From Thermodesulfobacteriota bacterium (GTDB lineage Bacteria > Desulfobacterota > DSM-4660 > Desulfatiglandales > HGW-15): a stretch of DNA of 5,050 nt. Both the position numbers and the translations under genes were made by a program. The stretch spans positions 1 through 5,050 of the forward strand of contig JALOPA010000227.1 in assembly GCA_025454125.1 (NCBI GenBank), written 5' to 3'. The notes below the pieces were generated by a model. It was given only the letters and a program-made list of their open reading frames with translations. It searched no databases and was not told where the DNA came from. How positions within the stretch are numbered: position 1 is the first letter of the stretch; each line of letters starts with the position of its first letter. Of this stretch, positions 1-5,050 are shown in pieces.

Positions 1-1
1 T

Positions 2-1456
2 GCGCCGTGGACCCACCGGGGCTATGATCTGGAACGGATCGTGGGACATATGTACATGACGCTCGAGGGCATTTTCGGGGTTCCCATCGACGTGAGCTCC
101 ACCATCATCATCATGTTCTGCATCTTTGGAGCCTTCCTGCAGGTGTCCGGAGCCGGCAAATTCTTCGTGGACTTCGCCTTCACGGCCATGGGGAACAAAC
201 CCACAGCCGCAGGCCGGGCCGTGGTGGTCACCTCCTACTTCATGGCCATGGTCTCAGGGTCGGGGGTCGCGAACACGGTGGCCATCGGGTCGGTCGCCTA
301 TCCCATGCTGTCCAAGGCAGGGTACGACAAGCTCAATGCAGGAGGGTTTCTGGCAGCCGGGGGAATGGGGGCCATCACCACCCCGCCCGTCATGGGCGCC
401 GCCGCTTTTCTGATCGCGGAGTTCCTGCGGATCAGCTACCTGGACGTGATCCTGCTCGCCGCGGTTCCCGCAGCGCTCTACTACTGGGGGCTCCTGCTCA
501 TGGTGGAGTTCGATGCCAAGAAGTTCGGGCTGCGGAGCGTGCAGATCGAGCGGGCGTACACGCTGAAGCAACTCATGAAAATGTACGGCTTCCACTTTCT
601 CCCTCTGGTGGCCATTGTGTTCTGCCTGGTCAGGGGCTTCACCCCGCAAATGGCGGTGTTTATCGCCGTGGTTCTGTGTCTGCTGGTCTCCATGATCCGG
701 AAAGACACCCGGTTCACGATACCGAAGGTGATCGAAGCGCTCAAACAGGGGTCGATCTCCGTGCTCAATGTGGCGGCCATCTGCTCCTCGGCCGGGATCA
801 TCGTGGGGACCGTGAGCCTCACGGGCCTGGGTCTCAAGCTCTCCTCCATCATCATTGAATACGCCGGCAACAGCCTGGTGCTCACAGCCGTATTCACCGG
901 CATTCTTCTGTGGATCATCGGGCTTGCCGTGCCCATCACCGCCACGTACATCATCGCGGCGGTCATCGCGGCGCCGGCCCTGACCAAGCTGGGAGTTCCC
1001 GACTACGCCGCGCACATGTTCATCTTCTACTACGCCCTGCTCTCGGAGGTTTCCCCTCCCACGGCCCTGTCTCCCTTTGCGGCGGCAGCCATCACGGGCG
1101 GAGACCCCTTCAAGACCACCCTGATGGCGTGGAAGTATGCGATCACCGCCTTCCTCATCCCTTTCACCTTCACCATTCTCCCTGCGGGGAGGGCGCTTCT
1201 GCTCCACTTTCAGGGGATCGGAATGGCGGAAGGCATCTGGACGGTGCTCATGGCCTTCCTGGGGATCGGATTCCTGGCCTCCGGGTGCTCGGGATGGCTC
1301 CTCACCCGTTCCACGGTGCTGGAAAGAACCCTCTCGGTGATCGGCGCGCTCAGTTTCATCTACCCCTCGCGAGCGGGCGACGTGGTGGGCTTCGGGGCCC
1401 TGATCCTGGTTCTGGTGATGCAGAAGATGAGAAAGAGGGCAGAGGCGAAGGCCTAG
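2..1456 (+). CDS. TRAP transporter fused permease (DctQ-DctM type, probably TAXI-associated), C-terminal part
   Basis: Inner-membrane permease of a tripartite ATP-independent periplasmic (TRAP) transporter, which uses an ion gradient to import carboxylates delivered by a periplasmic binding protein. The frame is open to the left edge (visible residues begin APWTHRGYDLERI), so the GTG at 41 is almost certainly internal and the gene starts outside the window. About 484 residues are visible; fused permeases of this family usually have 600-700, so the small-subunit region and first large-subunit helices are missing. Family-like features include EGIFGVP near the left end, the SGSGVANTVAIGS stretch (about 251-290), AITTPPVMGAAAFLIAEFL (about 373-430) and SEVSPPTALSPFAAAAITGGDP (about 1042-1110). 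Many hydrophobic segments run through the whole protein, and it ends in a basic tail, MRKRAEAKA. The extra helices after about 1200 are typical of the fused form paired with TAXI-type binding proteins. The substrate cannot be read from sequence; the CoA-transferase genes directly downstream suggest an organic acid. Confidence 0.93.
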   Translation, partial: APWTHRGYDLERIVGHMYMTLEGIFGVPIDVSSTIIIMFCIFGAFLQVSGAGKFFVDFAFTAMGNKPTAAGRAVVVTSYFMAMVSGSGVANTVAIGSVAYPMLSKAGYDKLNAGGFLAAGGMGAITTPPVMGAAAFLIAEFLRISYLDVILLAAVPAALYYWGLLLMVEFDAKKFGLRSVQIERAYTLKQLMKMYGFHFLPLVAIVFCLVRGFTPQMAVFIAVVLCLLVSMIRKDTRFTIPKVIEALKQGSISVLNVAAICSSAGIIVGTVSLTGLGLKLSSIIIEYAGNSLVLTAVFTGILLWIIGLAVPITATYIIAAVIAAPALTKLGVPDYAAHMFIFYYALLSEVSPPTALSPFAAAAITGGDPFKTTLMAWKYAITAFLIPFTFTILPAGRALLLHFQGIGMAEGIWTVLMAFLGIGFLASGCSGWLLTRSTVLERTLSVIGALSFIYPSRAGDVVGFGALILVLVMQKMRKRAEAKA

Positions 1457-1489
1457 GGTGGGGAAGTCCAGAAAAGGAGCGTTTCGCGT

Positions 1490-2467
1490 ATGAGTCCGTA
1501 TCCGGAGATTGCCGACAAGCTCATGAGCCTTGAAGAGTCGGTCAGCCGTTTTGTGACGGACGGTTGTCAACTCTCGATCGGAGGGTTCACCGTGACCCGC
1601 AACCCCATGGCCGCGGTCTACGAGATCGTGCGGCAGCGCATCAGGAACATCCACCTGGTGGCCCACTCCAACGGCCAGGGCCTGGATGTGCTCATCGGCG
1701 CGGGGTGCGTGAAGCGGGTGGAAATCGCCTACGGCGGAAACGGCCGGTACGCGCCCACCTGCTTCCGGTTCCGAAGGGCCGTGGAACAGGGTTGGATCGA
1801 GTTTGAAGACTACTCCAACTACCAGATGAGCCTTCGGTTCCTCGCAGGGGCCCTGAGCATTCCGTTCATTGCCACGAAATCCGGACTGGGTTCCGATCTT
1901 CTGCGGCAGCAGGGGTTTTCAGAGGAGATCCGAAAGCAGGACAAAGTGGCGAGAAAGAAGTTCGAGGTCATCCAGAATCCCTTTGCGGAAGAAGAGGATC
2001 GGGTGGTGCTCCTGCCGGCTCTCACGCCGGATGTCACGATCCTTCACGCCCAGTATGTCGGGGAGGACGGCACGGTCCGGATCAAAGGGTTGACGTTTGC
2101 GGATGTGGAACAGGCCAAATCGGCCCACGTGGTGATCGTGACCTGTGAGGAGATCGTTCCCCGCGCCTTTATCCGGCTGGACCCGGATCAGAACACCATG
2201 CCCGGGTTCTTCGTGGACGCCATCGTGAAGGTCCCTTACGGGGCTCACCCCACGGCCTGCCTGGGGTTCTACGACTATGACCCGAAGCACCTCAATCACT
2301 ACAAGAAGGTGGCCAAGGACGACGGGTCTTTCAAGAAGTATCTCGAGGAATGGGTCTACAGCGTTCCTACCCACGAGGCCTACCTGGATCGCGTGGGGGC
2401 GCAGGCTCTCCTCAGCATCAAAGCGAATCCTGTGGTGGGATATGCTCAAGGCCTGGACCGGAAGTGA
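1490..2467 (+). CDS. CoA-transferase subunit A, glutaconate CoA-transferase (GctA)-like
   Basis: Alpha subunit (325 aa) of a class I, two-subunit cytoplasmic CoA-transferase, which moves CoA between an acyl-CoA donor and a free carboxylic acid. Similarity to GctA of glutamate fermenters runs the full length as I recall that family: GGFTVTRNPMAAVYEIVRQ (residues 31-49), LIGAGCVKRVE (68-78), the RFRRAVEQG...EDYS segment (93-109), QNPFAEEEDRVVLLPALTPDV (162-182), HAQYVGEDGTVRI (186-198), VTCEEI (217-222) and VPYGAHPTACLGFYDYD (248-264). GctA is about 320 aa, so this is full length. The ATG at 1490 is preferred because AAGGAG lies at 1474-1479; the in-frame ATG at 1523 has no well-placed site. 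The gene follows the permease by 33 bases and precedes subunit B by 15. The region around residues 57-66 (VAHSNGQGLD) differs from classical GctA, so the substrate need not be glutaconate; IpdA-like or other acyl substrates remain possible. Confidence 0.92.
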   Translation: MSPYPEIADKLMSLEESVSRFVTDGCQLSIGGFTVTRNPMAAVYEIVRQRIRNIHLVAHSNGQGLDVLIGAGCVKRVEIAYGGNGRYAPTCFRFRRAVEQGWIEFEDYSNYQMSLRFLAGALSIPFIATKSGLGSDLLRQQGFSEEIRKQDKVARKKFEVIQNPFAEEEDRVVLLPALTPDVTILHAQYVGEDGTVRIKGLTFADVEQAKSAHVVIVTCEEIVPRAFIRLDPDQNTMPGFFVDAIVKVPYGAHPTACLGFYDYDPKHLNHYKKVAKDDGSFKKYLEEWVYSVPTHEAYLDRVGAQALLSIKANPVVGYAQGLDRK

Positions 2468-2482
2468 GGGAGGAGATTCTTC

Positions 2483-3241
2483 ATGTCGACCTATTCTGCG
2501 AATGAAATGATGGCGCTTGCCGCAGGCCGGTTCATCAAAGACGGAGACATCGTGTTTGCCGGAACCGGAGTGGCCATGCTCGCTGCGACTGCGGCCAAGC
2601 GGATCTATGCGCCCAAGGCGGTCGTGTTCTTCGAAACCGGGGGAGTGGACCCGAGCCTGGAGGAGATCCCCATGGCCGTGGCGGACCTGAGGGTGATGTA
2701 CGGCACGTGCCTGAACTCCGGCCTCATCGAAGCGTTCTCCATCGTCGGACACCGGAAGCTTCACACGGTCGCCTTTCTCGGCGCGGCCCAGATCGACCGC
2801 TACGGGAATCTCAACACCACCTCTCTCGGCGATTACCATCGCCCGAAAACCCGCTTCTCCGGGAGCGGCGGCGCCTGCGATGTGGCTTCCTTTGCCTCAG
2901 GGGTCATCACCTTCATGCAGCATGAAAAGAGACGTTTCGTGGAGCAGCTGGATTACCTCACCAGCGTGGGATGGTACCGGGGAGGGGATTCACGAAGGAA
3001 ACTCGGGTTGAGAAGGGGAGGGGCCATGGCCGTGGTGACCAACCTGGGGGTGATGAAGTTCAATGAAACCACCCGGGAGATGGTCCTTGCCCAATACTAC
3101 CCAGGGATCGCCGTGGACACGATCGTCGAAAACACCGGGTTCCCCATCGAGGTCTCCGGCGCCACAGAAGCCCGTGAGCCTACTGCCGAGGAGTTGAGGA
3201 TTCTGAGGGAGGAGGTGGACCCGCAGAGATTGATCCTGTGA
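2483..3241 (+). CDS. CoA-transferase subunit B, glutaconate CoA-transferase (GctB)-like
   Basis: Beta subunit (252 aa; GctB is about 265) that should pair with the subunit A just upstream. In this family the B subunit carries the glutamate that forms the covalent glutamyl-CoA intermediate, Glu54 in Acidaminococcus GctB. Here the matching residue is Glu51 in FFETGG (codon GAA at 2633-2635), following AGTG (residues 26-29) and AKRIYAP (38-44). Other conserved stretches are EEIPMAVADLRVM (60-72), LGAAQIDRYGNLNTTSLGDY (99-118), HRPKTRFSGSGGA (119-131), FMQHEKRRFVEQLDYLTSVGW and, near the end, ENTGFPIEVS and EEVDPQRLIL. The retained glutamate favours a true transferase over ring-cleaving IpdAB-type relatives, which as I recall lack it. 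The start is secure: GGAGGAG at 2469-2475 sits 7 bases before the ATG, just after the subunit A stop. Exact acyl donor and acceptor are unknown. Confidence 0.93.
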   Translation: MSTYSANEMMALAAGRFIKDGDIVFAGTGVAMLAATAAKRIYAPKAVVFFETGGVDPSLEEIPMAVADLRVMYGTCLNSGLIEAFSIVGHRKLHTVAFLGAAQIDRYGNLNTTSLGDYHRPKTRFSGSGGACDVASFASGVITFMQHEKRRFVEQLDYLTSVGWYRGGDSRRKLGLRRGGAMAVVTNLGVMKFNETTREMVLAQYYPGIAVDTIVENTGFPIEVSGATEAREPTAEELRILREEVDPQRLIL

Positions 3242-3524
3242 GCGATACGTCCATCTGCAGCTTTCTCGGGAATCGCTCTTGGCAGAGGGGATTTTGCTCG
3301 AAGCGCGTCCTTCAAATCCGAAGCACGAAATCCGAAATTCGAAACAATACCCAATGACGAAAATTCAAAAGACCGAAAAGAGGGCTGCCTCCGTTCTTTC
3401 ATGAGTTCGTTTTGGTCATTGAAGTATTCGAATTTCGGGTTTGTTTCGGATTTCGATATTCGAATTTCGAGTTTATTGATCTGCACCGTGACCCGTGCGC
3501 CGTCCCCTGTGCACGCTTTCGCTC
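3242..3524. other. Intergenic region between convergent genes
   Basis: This 283-base gap separates the stop of CoA-transferase subunit B (plus strand) from the stop of the GlcD-like gene (minus strand). I find no convincing gene in it. It contains an AT-rich inverted repeat (about 3313-3474) and, to its right, a C-rich stretch of CACCGTGACCCGTGC-type sequence (3483-3514). No classical GC-hairpin plus U-tract terminator is evident for either gene, although the inverted repeat could itself fold in transcripts from both sides. Confidence 0.85.
3313..3474. repeat. AT-rich imperfect inverted repeat (dispersed intergenic repeat-like)
   Basis: Two arms of roughly 60 bases, far more AT-rich than the rest of the window, face each other across about 40 bases. 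CGAAATCCGAAA at 3326-3337 reappears inverted at 3444-3455. GAAATTCGAA at 3334-3343 reappears inverted at 3427-3436 and 3459-3468, each containing the palindrome TTCGAA. CAATGAC at 3352-3358 reappears inverted at 3415-3421. The arms are related but not colinear: one unit is displaced by several bases, so this looks like a decayed or modular repeat and not a simple hairpin. From memory, similar CGAAATCCGAAATTCGAA-type elements are scattered between genes in some deltaproteobacterial and planctomycete genomes; copy number cannot be judged from one copy. It has no coding capacity for a transposase. Confidence 0.75.
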
Positions 3525-3550
3525 TCAGCTCGTTGCTCTCTGCTCTATGC
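3515..3550. repeat. Degenerate short-unit repeat (GCTCT / AGAGC)
   Basis: On the plus strand the unit GCTCT and near variants recur (GCTTTC, GCTCTCA, GCTCG, TTGCTCTC, TGCTCT), which reads as irregular AGAGC units on the minus strand. The stretch spans the stop codon of the GlcD-like gene (3525-3527), so the last codons of that gene (about residues 467-474, RIEQRATS) are encoded inside it. It is short and degenerate, so a chance low-complexity run cannot be excluded. Confidence 0.45.
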
Positions 3551-4949
3551 GGCTTTCGTCGTCCAGCCCCATCTTGCCCGGATTGAGGATGTTGCGGGGA
3601 TCGATGAGCCTCTTGAGAGAGCGCATCATCGCCAGGGCAGCCCTGTCGTGCTCCAGGGGCATGAAGGGCGCTTTGGCGATCCCTACACCGTGCTCGCCTG
3701 TGAGGGTCCCGCCCAGGCTGCACGAGAGCTTGAAGATTTCCTCCGCCACCTCTCTCACCTTACGGCGCTGATCCGGCTCGGCCTGATCGTACATGATTCT
3801 TGGGTGAATGTTCCCGTCCCCTGCGTGTCCGAAGATCACAAAAGGAAGACCGTGTTTCTCCACAAGGGCAGAAATGCCGGAGAGGAGGTCCGGGAGCCTG
3901 GAGATGGGAATGGCCACGTCCTCCGAGATGTTGTTGGTCCGAAGCTTGGCCGCGGCGCTGCCCACGGATTTTCTGAGTTTCCAGAGCTTTTCCGCATCAG
4001 CGGCAGAGGCCGCTTCCTGAATCTGCGTGGCGCCGTTCGTCCTGAAAATGTCCAGGATCCGGGCCATTTGAAACTCGGTTTCCTCCTTGGTGTATCCGTC
4101 CGTTTCCGTGAGGATCACGGCTGCAGCATCGGGCAGGGGAAAACTCGCGATCTCCCGCAGCACTCGTATGGAGTTGGCATCCATGATTTCAAGGACGCTG
4201 GGGATGATCCCCGAGTGCATGATGTCGCTCACCGCCTGCCCCGCGTCCCGGAGGCTTGAAAACATCCCCAGAGCGGTCTTGTGGCAGAGCGGTTTGGGGC
4301 TGACCTTCAGGGTGATCTCCGTAAGGATTCCCAAGGTCCCTTCAGAGCCCACAAAGAGACGGGTCAGGTCATAGCCCGAAGAGGACTTCATGCACGCGGT
4401 GCCGGTGCGCATGATCTGGCCGTCGGCCAGCACCACCTCCAAGCCCATGACGTAATCTCGGGTGACGCCGTACTTCGCTCCCCGGATGCCGCCTGCGTTG
4501 GTGGCCACGTTGCCGCCCAGGGTGCACGCTTTGCCGCTCGCAGGGTCCGGAGGGAAAAAGAAGCCGTAAGGGGCCAAGGCGTTTTCAAGGTCGGCGTACA
4601 CCACCCCCGGCTGCACCACCACGGACCGGTCTGCGATCCGGATGGCGACGATCTTGTTCATTCGGCAAAGATCGAGCACCAGGCCTCCGCGGACGGGGAC
4701 GGCGCCCCCGGCCAGTCCGGTCCCCGCGCCCCTGGGAATGACCGGGAGCGCGTTGTCGTAGGCCAGGCGCATGATCCTGGAAACCTCTTCGGAGTGAAGC
4801 GGCCACACAGCGGCCTCAGGCCGGTGGTTGTGGTCCGAGGCATCGTAGGAATAGGAAACCAGGTCGATCAGCCGGTCGCTGAAGTGATCCGGTCCGACGA
4901 TTTCTTTCAGGGATTGCTTAATCCTCTCATCCATGTTCTTGATTCTCAC
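3525..4949 (-). CDS. FAD-linked 2-hydroxyacid oxidase/dehydrogenase, GlcD / D-lactate dehydrogenase family
   Basis: Flavoprotein (474 aa; the family is usually 455-500) that oxidises a 2-hydroxyacid such as glycolate, D-lactate or D-2-hydroxyglutarate to the 2-oxoacid and passes electrons to a partner protein or quinone. The N-terminal FAD-binding domain (about residues 45-220) shows PRGAGTGLAGGAVP (72-85), VVQPGVVYADLE (111-122), PPDPASGKACTLGGNVATNAGG (133-154), KYGVTRDYVMGLEVVLADG (159-177) and GSEGTLGILTEITLKV (201-216). The C-terminal oxidase domain carries GHAGDGNIHP (374-383) and TGEHGVGIAK (417-426), the histidine-rich active-site motifs, and ends in the typical LIDPRNILNPGKM (448-460) plus an extra 14-residue tail. 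The GTG start at 4949 is chosen because it overlaps the upstream stop as GTGA; an ATG at 4934 (residue 6) is a fair alternative. It is convergent with the CoA-transferase genes, so not in their operon. Substrate is not determined; glcD versus D-lactate dehydrogenase cannot be settled. Confidence 0.93.
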   Translation of the reverse strand: MRIKNMDERIKQSLKEIVGPDHFSDRLIDLVSYSYDASDHNHRPEAAVWPLHSEEVSRIMRLAYDNALPVIPRGAGTGLAGGAVPVRGGLVLDLCRMNKIVAIRIADRSVVVQPGVVYADLENALAPYGFFFPPDPASGKACTLGGNVATNAGGIRGAKYGVTRDYVMGLEVVLADGQIMRTGTACMKSSSGYDLTRLFVGSEGTLGILTEITLKVSPKPLCHKTALGMFSSLRDAGQAVSDIMHSGIIPSVLEIMDANSIRVLREIASFPLPDAAAVILTETDGYTKEETEFQMARILDIFRTNGATQIQEAASAADAEKLWKLRKSVGSAAAKLRTNNISEDVAIPISRLPDLLSGISALVEKHGLPFVIFGHAGDGNIHPRIMYDQAEPDQRRKVREVAEEIFKLSCSLGGTLTGEHGVGIAKAPFMPLEHDRAALAMMRSLKRLIDPRNILNPGKMGLDDESRIEQRATS

Positions 4950-5050
4950 TTGACTTCAGGCACCAGGCGCAAACCGACCTGGAAGTGGCCTCTGAAATTC
5001 CCCCGCTTGATCTGCGTGATGTGCCGTGTCTCGAAGGTCATGGGGACAGC
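4946..5050 (-). CDS. Unidentified protein, C-terminal 34 codons only
   Basis: The minus-strand frame is open from the right edge to a TGA at 4948-4946 and would encode a C-terminus beginning AVPMTFETRHITQ and ending QVGLRLVPEVK. It overlaps the start of the GlcD-like gene by four bases (GTGA), the arrangement usual for translationally coupled genes, which is the main reason for believing the frame is real. The body of the gene lies beyond the window. I do not recognise the family from this tail. The ATG at 5041-5039 is probably an internal methionine, since a 31-residue gene would be unusual here. Confidence 0.6.
   Translation of the reverse strand, partial: AVPMTFETRHITQIKRGNFRGHFQVGLRLVPEVK

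Noticed and set aside
254..1666. Long minus-strand open frame (about 470 codons) opposite the permease gene
   Set aside because: Its translation is rich in H, R, G, D and E with no hydrophobic core pattern or motif, typical of the antisense frame of a GC-rich gene. The plus strand has clear permease motifs across the same bases.
1919..2839. Minus-strand open frame of about 306 codons across both CoA-transferase genes
   Set aside because: It spans two well-supported plus-strand genes and their ribosome binding site, and shows no recognisable domain.
3240..3278. GAGCGAT (3240-3246) and ATCGCTC (3272-3278) as a terminator hairpin after subunit B
   Set aside because: The 7-base stem has a 25-base loop and is followed by only two Ts, so it is too weak to call.
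3097..3723. Minus-strand frame running from inside subunit B through the repeat into the GlcD-like gene
   Set aside because: It crosses the ends of two real genes, and its middle is just the translated inverted repeat (KLEIRISKSETNPKFEY-type residues), a common artefact of such repeats.
3401..3771. Small plus-strand frames starting inside the repeat
   Set aside because: They begin in the inverted repeat and end antisense to the conserved C-terminal domain of the flavoprotein; no ribosome binding site or family resemblance.
3495..4259. Plus-strand frame of about 254 codons opposite the flavoprotein gene
   Set aside because: Antisense shadow of a gene with full-length conserved motifs; composition is not protein-like.

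Overview
The window looks like a GC-rich bacterial chromosome, about 60% GC by eye. Gene content (a fused TRAP permease, a glutaconate-type CoA-transferase, a GlcD-type flavoprotein) and the short AT-rich intergenic repeat suggest an anaerobic, possibly syntrophic or sulfate-reducing, deltaproteobacterium-like organism. That taxonomic guess is inference from content and style only; there is no marker gene.

Left part (2-3241, plus strand): three closely spaced genes that read as one operon. The first, cut by the window edge, is the C-terminal part of a fused small-plus-large TRAP transporter permease. It is followed after 33 bases by CoA-transferase subunit A and after a further 15 bases by subunit B. 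The B subunit keeps the catalytic glutamate (Glu51). Together they suggest a module that imports a carboxylic acid and activates it to its CoA thioester by exchange with another acyl-CoA.

Middle (3242-3524): the only real gap, 283 bases between convergent genes. It holds an AT-rich imperfect inverted repeat built from CGAAATCCGAAA and GAAATTCGAA units, then short degenerate tandem-like stretches that run into the 3' end of the next gene.

Right part (3525-5050, minus strand): a complete FAD-linked 2-hydroxyacid oxidase/dehydrogenase of the GlcD/D-lactate dehydrogenase family. It is preceded by the last 34 codons of an unidentified gene whose stop codon overlaps the GTG start of the flavoprotein gene (GTGA). 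These two form a second transcription unit facing the first. A functional link between the units (for example through a 2-hydroxyacid) is possible but not shown by the sequence.

Most of the window is ordinary metabolic gene content. I found no clear sign of a previously undescribed system; the repeat-bearing gap and the unexplained gene at the right edge are the parts most worth a second look.
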